From contig CAJTSD010000003.1 in NCBI GenBank assembly GCA_910578795.1, positions 62,001 to 126,000 on the forward strand: a stretch of DNA of 64,000 nucleotides. Reading direction: 5' to 3'. Within the stretch, counting starts at the first letter, position 1. Each line of letters begins with the position of its first letter. The notes beneath the pieces were generated by a model. The model was not told the DNA's origin. It saw only the letters and a program-made list of their open reading frames with translations, and ran no database searches. Origin of the DNA: an uncultured Lachnospiraceae bacterium. Lineage in GTDB: Bacteria > Bacillota > Clostridia > Lachnospirales > Lachnospiraceae. The position numbers and the translations under genes were made by a program. Of this stretch, positions 43,928 through 51,251 are shown piece by piece.

Positions 43928-43943
43928 TGTTTCACGTGAAACA
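43928..43943. promoter_or_regulatory. parS: parS site 3
   Basis: A perfect TGTTTCACGTGAAACA palindrome 170 bases upstream of parA. Confidence 0.97.
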
Positions 43944-44047
43944 ATATCCATTCTTCTATTCTAAAAGAAACCAACAAAATTAATGTACAATAAATGACAA
44001 TTTATTCAATAAAAAAGCAAAAACGTATAGCATATCACAAATAATAG

Positions 44048-44056
44048 TGGTATAAT
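44048..44056 (+). promoter_or_regulatory. Extended -10 promoter of parA
   Basis: TGGTATAAT, an extended -10 element, 58 bases before the parA start. The -35 region is weak, as is common with extended -10 promoters. Confidence 0.5.
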
Positions 44057-44114
44057 GGAAATTATCAGAAAACTTCTAGGGGAGAAGAGGTAAAGAAAGG
44101 AGTATGTTTATTAA

Positions 44115-44879
44115 ATGGGGAGAATCATAGCAATTGCAAATCAAAAGGGTGGCGTCGGGAAGACAACCACGTCTATTAATCTGTCATCCTGTATAGCAGC
44201 AAAAGGAAAAAAGGTTCTAGTTATTGACATGGATCCGCAGGGTAATACGACGAGCGGATACGGCATTGAAAAAAATGAATTGGAAAACACAATCTATGAA
44301 TTAATTATGGGAGACTGCACCGTGGAGGATTGTATCCTAAAAAATGTAATGCCGAATGTTTCCGTTCTTCCGTCAAATGTGAATCTAGCGGCGGCGGAGA
44401 TTGAGTTAATCGGTGTCAAGGACAAGGACTTTATTTTGAAAAATGAAATTGACTGGGTAAGGGATAATTATGATTTTATCATTATAGACTGTCCGCCGTC
44501 TTTAAACTTACTGACAGTAAATGCCATGACAACAGCGGATTCCGTTTTGGTTCCCATACAATGTGAATACTATGCATTAGAGGGATTAAGTCAGTTGATA
44601 CATACAGTCAATCTTGTAAAAGAGCGCTTAAATCCCGATTTGGATATGGACGGTGTTGTATTTACAATGTATGATTCCCGTACAAATCTTTCAAATCAGG
44701 TTGTGGATAATGTTAAGAGCAATTTAAAGCAAAAGGTCTATGATACATTGATTCCGAGAAATATAAGGCTTGCGGAAGCACCAAGCTATGGACAGCCAAT
44801 CAATGTTTACGATCCGAAATCAGCAGGTTCGGAAAGTTACATGGCACTTGCAGAGGAAGTTATTCATAATAGCAAATAA
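44115..44879 (+). CDS. parA: Chromosome partitioning ATPase ParA/Soj
   Basis: A 254-residue protein with the deviant Walker A IANQKGGVGKTTTSINLSS, DMDPQGNTTSG and DCPPSLNLLTVNAM; full length and typical of chromosomal Soj. It binds DNA nonspecifically in the ATP form and works with ParB and parS in origin segregation, and in Bacillus it also affects DnaA. ATG 44115 has AAAGGAG upstream. First gene of an apparent five-gene run to serS. Confidence 0.97.
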   Translation: MGRIIAIANQKGGVGKTTTSINLSSCIAAKGKKVLVIDMDPQGNTTSGYGIEKNELENTIYELIMGDCTVEDCILKNVMPNVSVLPSNVNLAAAEIELIGVKDKDFILKNEIDWVRDNYDFIIIDCPPSLNLLTVNAMTTADSVLVPIQCEYYALEGLSQLIHTVNLVKERLNPDLDMDGVVFTMYDSRTNLSNQVVDNVKSNLKQKVYDTLIPRNIRLAEAPSYGQPINVYDPKSAGSESYMALAEEVIHNSK

Positions 44880-44908
44880 TTTATGTAAACAAAAAATGGA
44901 GGGTTTAT

Positions 44909-45799
44909 ATGGCAAAAAGAGGGTTGGGCAAGGGTTTGGATACCCTGATATCTGCCGAGGCAGTCAAGCCCGTGATGAAGGAGGAAACAGGGCAGGCAGA
45001 AACGCTTGTCAAGATTACGAAGGTTGAGCCAAACAGGGAACAGCCAAGAAAGACGTTTGATGAAGATACGTTACAGGAATTAGCGGATTCCATTAAACAG
45101 TTTGGTTTACTGCAGCCGATTCTTGTTCAGGACAGAAAAGATTATTTTGAGATTATTGCGGGAGAACGCAGATGGCGGGCGGCAAAGCTTGCTGGTCTAA
45201 AAGAAGTTCCCGTGATTGTGAAAAATTATACAGAACAGGAAATTATGGAAATTTCTCTGATAGAAAATATTCAGAGAGAGGACTTAAATCCGATAGAAGA
45301 AGCGCTGGCTTATAAACGGCTGCTTGAGGAATTTCATTTAAAACAGGACGAGCTTGCGGAACGGGTTTCAAAAAGCAGAACGACGATAACAAACAGCATG
45401 CGGCTTTTACGGCTTTGTGAGTATGTCCAGCAAATGGTTATAGACGGAAAGCTCACCACAGGTCATGCGAGAGCGCTGATTTCCATTGAAGACGAGGAAC
45501 AGCAAAAGCAGCTTGCAGAACGGATTTTTGATGAAAAGCTCAGTGTGCGTGAAGTTGAAAAAATTGTAAAAGGGATTTTAAATCCTGTAGAGAAAAAGCC
45601 GCAAGAGGAAGTAATTCCGCAAAGCATCCAGTATATTTATGAGGATATTGAAAAGAAGCTGGAGGAAAAGCTTAGCAGAAAAGTAGAAATTAATGCAAAA
45701 GGCAAAGGTGGCAGCGGCAGGATAGAGATTGAATTTTATTCTAACGATGATTTGGACAGGCTAATTGATGCATTGTCAAATATGAATATATCAATGTAA
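44909..45799 (+). CDS. parB: Chromosome partitioning protein ParB/Spo0J
   Basis: A 296-residue protein. It opens MAKRGLGKGLDTLIS as usual and has the CTP-binding ParB/sulfiredoxin-like part (REQPRKTFDEDTLQELADSIKQFGLLQPI, IIAGERRWRAAKLAG, ENIQREDLNPIEEA), the helix-turn-helix QDELAERVSKSRTTITNSMRLLRL and a C-terminal dimerisation region. It loads at the three parS sites 1-3.5 kb upstream and spreads along DNA. Confidence 0.97.
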   Translation: MAKRGLGKGLDTLISAEAVKPVMKEETGQAETLVKITKVEPNREQPRKTFDEDTLQELADSIKQFGLLQPILVQDRKDYFEIIAGERRWRAAKLAGLKEVPVIVKNYTEQEIMEISLIENIQREDLNPIEEALAYKRLLEEFHLKQDELAERVSKSRTTITNSMRLLRLCEYVQQMVIDGKLTTGHARALISIEDEEQQKQLAERIFDEKLSVREVEKIVKGILNPVEKKPQEEVIPQSIQYIYEDIEKKLEEKLSRKVEINAKGKGGSGRIEIEFYSNDDLDRLIDALSNMNISM

Positions 45800-45815
45800 A
45801 GGAGGGGGAATACAG

Positions 45816-46346
45816 GTGAGCAGTAATTTTTTGAATATGATCGGCTTGGGGGGCATTGATGTGGGATATCTTTTGCTTGGATTACTGATTATTAGTATTC
45901 TGCTGCTGATATTGATTATCGTGGCATTTGTGCAGATTAGCAAATTCAAGAAAAAGTATACGAAATTTATGCTTGGCAAAGATGGATCAAGTCTTGAACA
46001 GGATATCATGACACTTTATGAGGATAATAAATATATTAAACTCAATGTGAGTCAAAACAGGGACGATATCAAGGAATTATTCAAAAAACACGAAATAGCA
46101 TTTCAAAAACTTGGACTTGTCAAATACGATGCATTTAAGGAAATGGGAGGAAAACTTAGTTTTGCATTGGTTCTTTTGGATCAAAATAATAATGGTTTTT
46201 TGATTAATTCGGTGCATAGCTCAGACGGCTGTTATTCTTACACGAAGCGGATTAAGAATGGGGATTCGGAGATTGAACTGAGCAACGAAGAGAAGGTCGC
46301 AGTGGAGCGTGCCATAAACGGTAATGCTTCATCAGATACAGAATAA
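45816..46346 (+). CDS. DUF4446 family membrane-anchored protein
   Basis: A 176-residue protein starting at GTG 45816 behind AAAGGAGGGG. It has one N-terminal membrane helix (about 16-42) and then a soluble domain with KFMLGKDGSSLEQDIMTLY, FQKLGLVKYDAFKEMGGKLSFALVLLDQNNNGFLINSVHSSDGCYSYTKRI, the DUF4446 signature. The family is usually encoded directly after parB in Clostridia; function unknown. Confidence 0.93.
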   Translation: MSSNFLNMIGLGGIDVGYLLLGLLIISILLLILIIVAFVQISKFKKKYTKFMLGKDGSSLEQDIMTLYEDNKYIKLNVSQNRDDIKELFKKHEIAFQKLGLVKYDAFKEMGGKLSFALVLLDQNNNGFLINSVHSSDGCYSYTKRIKNGDSEIELSNEEKVAVERAINGNASSDTE

Positions 46347-46365
46347 TAAATGGGGGAAGAAACAT

Positions 46366-47562
46366 ATGAAATTAGTAACAATTGAGGATTTGAAGGATGG
46401 CGATATTATTGCCAATGATGTGCTGCTTGAGGACTATACGGTTGTACTTGGTAAAGGTACGGTCATAAAGGAACAGTATATTGAAAAGCTGAGAGATCTT
46501 AGTATTTTTACCGTATATATTGAGGATAAGGCAGAGGAGAAACCAAAGCCAAAAGCGCCTGATAAAACGAAAAAGCCGGAAGCGAAACCGGAAGCACAGC
46601 CCAAGGCTAAGGCGAAGGTTGAAGAAAGTAAAGAAAAAAAGGCTGAGGAGAAAAAGCCCGATAACAGGCGTCCGAAGCTTTCCATGGAAACGGTCACCGT
46701 TTTAAGAGATGATGTAGAAAAAGAAATCCGCAATAATATTAAGGATATTCTCGAGTTGCATGTTTACCAAAAGACTAAGGGGCTGAAAAAAATTGCGGAA
46801 ACTGCACAGAATATAATAGAAGATATTCTTGAGGAAGATGAAGTAATTGAAAAGGTTTATGATGTGAAGGAGAGAAATGCGGATATTTATGAGCATTCGC
46901 TTCAGGTTTGCACGATTGCTACATTGATTGCGTTAAAGCTTGGTTTAACAGAAGGACAGGTTTATGACATTAGTGTCAGTGCTTTGATTCATGATTTAGG
47001 ATTGCGTTATCTTGTGGTGCGGTATGAGGATCAGGATATCAATTTGTTACCTGCAAAAGACCAGGAGGAATACAAAAAACATCCGATTTACGGATACACG
47101 GCGATTAAGAATGAGGACTGGCTTTCGAGTCAGGCAAAGGATATCGTACTCAATCATCATGAGCGTAAGGACTGTTCCGGATATCCGCTTGGTACGGATT
47201 TAATTTCCCGTATGACCCAGATTGTAGGCGTTTGTGACGAATTTGATGAGTTAATCTGCGGAATTGGAAAGGCGAGAGTTCGCGTTCATGAGGCAATTAA
47301 TAATATCAGAAATTATAGTGGAATTTGGTACGACAGCGATATTGTTGATACATTTTTACAACTGATAGCGGTTTATCCTGCAGGCTCTCAGGTTAAGACA
47401 AATCAGGGAGAAACGGCGATTGTTATGAAGCAGAATCCGCATTTCCCGGAAAGACCGATACTTCGTGTTACACATGACAGATTTGGGCAGGTAATAAACG
47501 GTGAGAAAATTATTGACCTCATTAAGGAAACAAAAGTGGTCATTCAGGAAGTAATCAAATAA
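46366..47562 (+). CDS. HD-GYP domain phosphodiesterase
   Basis: A 398-residue soluble protein. ATG 46366 has GGGGGAAG upstream; the frame from 46324 overlaps the DUF4446 gene and is not used. It has an N-terminal DUF3391-like segment (LKDGDIIANDVLLEDYTVVLGKGTVI), a Lys/Pro/Glu low-complexity linker (about 55-105), then the HD-GYP domain with EHSLQVCTIATLIA, ALIHDLGLRYLV and HHERKDCSGYPLG. It probably degrades cyclic di-GMP. The palindrome TGACAT-TA-GTGTCA occurs at 46965-46978. It lies between DUF4446 and serS in one transcription unit. Confidence 0.92.
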   Translation: MKLVTIEDLKDGDIIANDVLLEDYTVVLGKGTVIKEQYIEKLRDLSIFTVYIEDKAEEKPKPKAPDKTKKPEAKPEAQPKAKAKVEESKEKKAEEKKPDNRRPKLSMETVTVLRDDVEKEIRNNIKDILELHVYQKTKGLKKIAETAQNIIEDILEEDEVIEKVYDVKERNADIYEHSLQVCTIATLIALKLGLTEGQVYDISVSALIHDLGLRYLVVRYEDQDINLLPAKDQEEYKKHPIYGYTAIKNEDWLSSQAKDIVLNHHERKDCSGYPLGTDLISRMTQIVGVCDEFDELICGIGKARVRVHEAINNIRNYSGIWYDSDIVDTFLQLIAVYPAGSQVKTNQGETAIVMKQNPHFPERPILRVTHDRFGQVINGEKIIDLIKETKVVIQEVIK

Positions 47563-47578
47563 TGGAGGTTTATTTATC

Positions 47579-48859
47579 ATGATAGATATTAAGTTTTTGA
47601 GAGAAAATCCCGACGCGGTGAAGGAGAATATTAAAAAGAAATTTCAGGACCATAAATTGCCGCTTGTCGATGAAGTGATTGAATTGGATGCACAGGCAAG
47701 AAAGACACAGCAGGAGGCAGACAATCTTCGTGCGGAAAGAAATAAACTTTCCAAGCAGATTGGCGCCTTGATGGGACAGGGCAAGAAGGATGAAGCGGAA
47801 GAAGTGAAAAAGCAGGTAAATGCACAGGCGCAAAAGCTCGAAGAACTTGCCGAGAAGGAGAAGGAGCTTAATGAAAAGGTCACAAAGATTATGATGACTA
47901 TTCCGAATATCATTGACCCGAGTGTACCCATCGGAAAGAATGATGAGGAAAACGTAGAGGTTCAAAAGTATGGAGAGCCGGCAGTTCCTGATTTTGAGAT
48001 ACCGTATCATACGGAAATTATGGAAAAGTTTAACGGTATTGACTTGGATAGTGCAAGAAAGGTTGCCGGAAACGGATTTTATTACCTGATGGGTGATATT
48101 GCAAGGCTGCATTCCGCAGTGATTACCTATGCAAGGGATTTTATGATTGACAGAGGATTTACGTACTGTGTACCGCCTTTTATGATTCGAAGCAATGTTG
48201 TTACAGGTGTTATGAGCTTTGACGAGATGGACGCGATGATGTACAAAATTGAGGGTGAGGATTTATATTTAATTGGTACAAGTGAGCATTCCATGATTGG
48301 TAAATTTATTGATACCATTATTCCAGAGGCAGAGCTTCCGAAAACACTTACCAGCTATTCACCCTGCTTTCGGAAAGAGAAGGGGGCGCATGGTGTAGAG
48401 GAGCGCGGTGTTTATAGGATACACCAGTTCGAGAAGCAGGAAATGATTGTAGTATGTAAACCAGAAGAGTCTCCGATGTGGTTTGACAAGCTGTGGCAGA
48501 ATACGGTTGATTTGTTCCGGACATTGGATATTCCCGTTCGTACGCTGGAGTGCTGTTCGGGAGATTTGGCGGATTTAAAGGTGAAGTCCGTTGACGTGGA
48601 AGCGTGGTCTCCGAGACAGAAAAAGTATTTTGAGGTCGGAAGCTGCTCGAATCTTGGAGATGCGCAGGCAAGAAGACTGAAAATCAGGGTAAATGGTGAA
48701 ACAGGAAAGTATTTTGCTCATACATTAAATAATACGGTAGTTGCGCCGCCGAGAATGCTGATTGCGTTTTTGGAGAATAATCTTCAGGCGGACGGCTCTG
48801 TGAAAATACCGAAGGCATTACAACCATATATGGGTGGTAAAACGGAAATCAGGGCATAA
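47579..48859 (+). CDS. serS: Seryl-tRNA synthetase
   Basis: A 426-residue class II synthetase. It has the N-terminal coiled-coil arm (about 30-100; RAERNKLSKQIGALMGQGKKDEAEEVKKQV), motif 2 CFRKEKGAHGVEERGVYRIHQFEKQEM and motif 3 NNTVVAPPRMLIAFLENNLQADGSVKIPKAL. It charges tRNA-Ser. ATG 47579 follows GGAGG. No T-box leader is present because the gap from the HD-GYP gene is only 16 bases. Confidence 0.97.
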   Translation: MIDIKFLRENPDAVKENIKKKFQDHKLPLVDEVIELDAQARKTQQEADNLRAERNKLSKQIGALMGQGKKDEAEEVKKQVNAQAQKLEELAEKEKELNEKVTKIMMTIPNIIDPSVPIGKNDEENVEVQKYGEPAVPDFEIPYHTEIMEKFNGIDLDSARKVAGNGFYYLMGDIARLHSAVITYARDFMIDRGFTYCVPPFMIRSNVVTGVMSFDEMDAMMYKIEGEDLYLIGTSEHSMIGKFIDTIIPEAELPKTLTSYSPCFRKEKGAHGVEERGVYRIHQFEKQEMIVVCKPEESPMWFDKLWQNTVDLFRTLDIPVRTLECCSGDLADLKVKSVDVEAWSPRQKKYFEVGSCSNLGDAQARRLKIRVNGETGKYFAHTLNNTVVAPPRMLIAFLENNLQADGSVKIPKALQPYMGGKTEIRA

Positions 48860-48870
48860 GGAGTTTTAAA

Positions 48871-49788
48871 TTGCACAGATATTTGAGAGCCATTGGCTTT
48901 AGTGGGTTAAAAAAAAGAGAAGAACTGCGTGCGCTTATTGATGAAGTGGTAAAATCGAACCTAACAAAATCTGAAAATCAAATAGGGGATTACTTTTCAT
49001 TCAGGGACGTTACCGTTGATGATGAAGACAGGGCTTATGCAGAGCTTTTTCTTGATTTTGTCCACGGTGCGGGAATTTGTATACGCGGTGAATTTGACAC
49101 AGAAAACAGGTTTCTGTATGAATATTATTTTCCGTATCTGCGTGCTTCACAGGTCAGCTCAAATGAGGATGTGACAGTGGAGCGCCATGCGGAAAAGGAA
49201 TCCTATGCAGGTGTTTGCGATGATATCAAGGTTGGCGTGACAATGATATTTTATCTGCAGAACATTATTCCTTATAAGCGGCTCCAGGTTATGGGGCGGC
49301 TTCCTGTTCACGGCACGGCATTGGTTTTGAGTGCGCTTTCTGTTGATGGGACAATTATGATGCCGATTAACAAAAATGAGAGTGACAAAAAGCGGATAAA
49401 AAAAGCGTCGTATGAGCGAAACCAGTTGATTGCGCAGGCACGGATGGGCGATGAGGATGCGATTGAGAGTCTTACGCTTGACGATATGGATACTTATACA
49501 ATGATTTCCCGAAAAATTCACAAGACAGATGTGTTTAGTTTGGTTGATACGTATTTTATGCCATATGGTGTGGAATGTGACCAGTATTCAATATTGGGAG
49601 AGATTGCAGAGTTTCATACAGATAAAAATAGGGTAAGCGGTGAAGAAGTCATTTTTATGACGGTGGAATGCAACGAACTTGTACTTGAAGTTTGTATTAA
49701 CCGCGAAGATTTATTTGGAGAGGCTGCGGTGGGCAGGCGTTTTAAGGGTGTTGTATGGCTGCAGGGATTTATTGAGTTTCCGCAGTGA
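48871..49788 (+). CDS. DUF3881 family protein
   Basis: A 305-residue protein starting with TTG at 48871, behind AAGGAG at ideal spacing. HRYLRAIGFSGLKKREELRALIDEVV, EYYFPYLRASQVSSNEDVTVERHAEKESYAGVCDD and GVTMIFYLQNIIPYKRLQ are characteristic of DUF3881, a family essentially confined to Lachnospiraceae and relatives. No function is known. It lies 11 bases after serS. Confidence 0.9.
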   Translation: MHRYLRAIGFSGLKKREELRALIDEVVKSNLTKSENQIGDYFSFRDVTVDDEDRAYAELFLDFVHGAGICIRGEFDTENRFLYEYYFPYLRASQVSSNEDVTVERHAEKESYAGVCDDIKVGVTMIFYLQNIIPYKRLQVMGRLPVHGTALVLSALSVDGTIMMPINKNESDKKRIKKASYERNQLIAQARMGDEDAIESLTLDDMDTYTMISRKIHKTDVFSLVDTYFMPYGVECDQYSILGEIAEFHTDKNRVSGEEVIFMTVECNELVLEVCINREDLFGEAAVGRRFKGVVWLQGFIEFPQ

Positions 49789-49908
49789 TATGGTTTTAGG
49801 GAAATTTAATAATGAAATTGTGGAATAGACTGGAAATAGGCAAATTTCTATGATATACTACAGATACTATAAATAATATGGTTTTTAAATAATAGGAGGG
49901 ATTCTTTT

Positions 49909-50286
49909 ATGAAAAAAGCATTGGCAGTTGGACTTGCATGCTTTGTTGCATTTTCTGCGGCGGTTCCGGTGATGGCTGCGGAGGTAGCGACCTGCGGGAT
50001 AGGGCATTGCAATATGGGCGAATGTTTTTTGGACGCGGACGGTGACGGTTATTGCGATAATTACGGTCATTGCTTTGTGGATGATAATGGTGACGGAGTT
50101 TGCGACAATCATTGCTATTGGGACGAGAATAATGATGGCATTTGTGACTATTTTATAGATGATGATAGTGACGGAATTTGCGACCATTGCCACGAGCATG
50201 GAAGACCTGCGCAGACCACAACGTATTGCGCACCGCGAAGGAGCGGACATCATGGACGTGGTCATCACGGACATGGACACTGCTAA
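49909..50286 (+). CDS. Secreted Cys/Asp/His-rich small protein with calcium-loop-like repeats
   Basis: A 125-residue protein with a clear signal peptide (cleavage after about residue 23, VMAA). The mature part has four near-repeats of D-x-D/N-x-D-G-x-C-D (DADGDGYCD, DDNGDGVCD, DENNDGICD, DDDSDGICD), similar to calcium-binding loops of dockerin or thrombospondin type 3 repeats, each with a cysteine. The C terminus is rich in His, Gly and Arg (HHGRGHHGHGHC). It probably binds divalent metals outside the cell (inference). ATG 49909 has AGGAGG upstream. Confidence 0.8.
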   Translation: MKKALAVGLACFVAFSAAVPVMAAEVATCGIGHCNMGECFLDADGDGYCDNYGHCFVDDNGDGVCDNHCYWDENNDGICDYFIDDDSDGICDHCHEHGRPAQTTTYCAPRRSGHHGRGHHGHGHC

Positions 50287-50304
50287 AACGTTATATTTTT
50301 GCAT

Positions 50305-50333
50305 TTGACGTTTTGTAGTTTTTTTGGTATACT
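50305..50333 (+). promoter_or_regulatory. Strong sigma-A promoter upstream of the tRNA gene
   Basis: TTGACG, 17 bases, TATACT, about 100 bases before tRNA-Arg. Confidence 0.8.
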
Positions 50334-50339
50334 ATATCG

Positions 50340-50424
50340 TATGTGTGAGATGCCTGCCTTTTGGCAGGCTTCACATATGATTTGGTATCGTATAGCAGAA
50401 TGACTTGCATATTTGCAAGTTTTT
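50340..50424 (+). ncRNA. Structured leader or candidate small RNA before tRNA-Arg
   Basis: From the predicted start of transcription (about 50340) the RNA would form one long hairpin (GCCTGCC-TTTT-GGCAGGC, with further pairing of flanking GTGA and TCAC). A short terminator-like hairpin follows (ACTTGCA-TATT-TGCAAGT and a T-run, 50403-50424). It could be a separate small RNA of about 85 bases or a processed tRNA leader. No known RNA family is recognised. Confidence 0.45.
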
Positions 50425-50431
50425 CATACAA

Positions 50432-50505
<74 letters not shown>

Positions 50506-50509
50506 TTGG

Positions 50510-50542
50510 AATGCCGTAACTTTTTGAGTTGCGGCATTTTTG
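50510..50542 (+). terminator. Terminator after tRNA-Arg
   Basis: Stem AATGCCGTAAC/GTTGCGGCATT with one mispair of G-T type, a seven-base loop and a trailing T-run. Confidence 0.85.
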
Positions 50543-50642
50543 CTTTTTTATGAAAATGTTGTAAGTGATGAAAAAGCTGAAGGCTGTCCAAAATGGCAGG
50601 GAATGCTTTACCATATAAAACCAAATAAAGGGGAACATAGAA

Positions 50643-50945
50643 ATGCTACATATAGCAATCTGCGATGATGAAAAAGACTTTGTTACATATTTAACAGAAT
50701 TGATTGAGCGGTATGTTTCGGAAACGGGTGAAGAAATCAAAGTCACGCCGTATTATGACGGAATGGAATTAATGGAACACTATGATACAAGCATTGATTT
50801 GATTTTTCTTGATATTCAAATGCGGTTTGCGGACGGCTTTTATACGGCGGAACGTATTCGTGAGCGGGATGAGAAGGTGGGAATTATTTTTTTGACAACG
50901 CTCACACAATATGGATTAAAGGGATATCAGTATCAGGCGGTTTAG
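50643..50945 (+). pseudogene. Truncated LytTR-type response regulator (receiver domain only)
   Basis: One hundred residues of a receiver domain close to AgrA/LytT regulators (IAICDDEKDFVTYLTELIERY, phosphoacceptor in LIFLDIQM, FLTTLTQYGLKGYQYQAV). The reading frame stops exactly where such proteins continue with the D-Y-x-x-K-P lysine strand; the LytTR DNA-binding domain is absent. What follows is the tail of an ABC ATPase in another frame, so a deletion has removed the rest. Confidence 0.8.
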
Positions 50946-51250
50946 GACTGGAAAAAAAACGCTATAATATGCCAAACACACTTTCGGGAGGTCAGCAGCA
51001 GCGTGTATCCATTGCAAGGGCACTGGCAAGCAAACCGGCAATTATCCTTGCCGATGAACCGACTGGAAATTTGGACAGTAAAACAAGCAAAGAAGTCATT
51101 GCGCTTTTAAAGACCACCAGCCAGAAATTTCGTCAGACCATTGTCATGATAACACATAATCCTGAGATTGCGCAGCAGGCAGACCGTTGTATCCAAATTG
51201 AAGATGGAAGAATTGTAAATCCGCAAACCATAACAGAGGGGGAGGAGTAA
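50942..51250 (+). pseudogene. C-terminal half of an ABC transporter ATPase (Walker A part missing)
   Basis: From 50942 the frame reads LGLEKKRYNMPNTLSGGQQQRVSIARALASKPAIILADEPTGNLD...IVMITHNPEIAQQADRCIQIEDGRI, i.e. signature, Walker B and H-loop of a MacB/BceA-like ATPase. The N-terminal half with Walker A is gone. No start codon is associated with it other than an internal ATG at 50969. It ends one base before the permease gene. Confidence 0.85.
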
Positions 51251-51251
51251 T

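Noticed and set aside
47563..47578. T-box leader upstream of serS
   Set aside because: Only 16 bases separate serS from the preceding gene; there is no room for a T-box.
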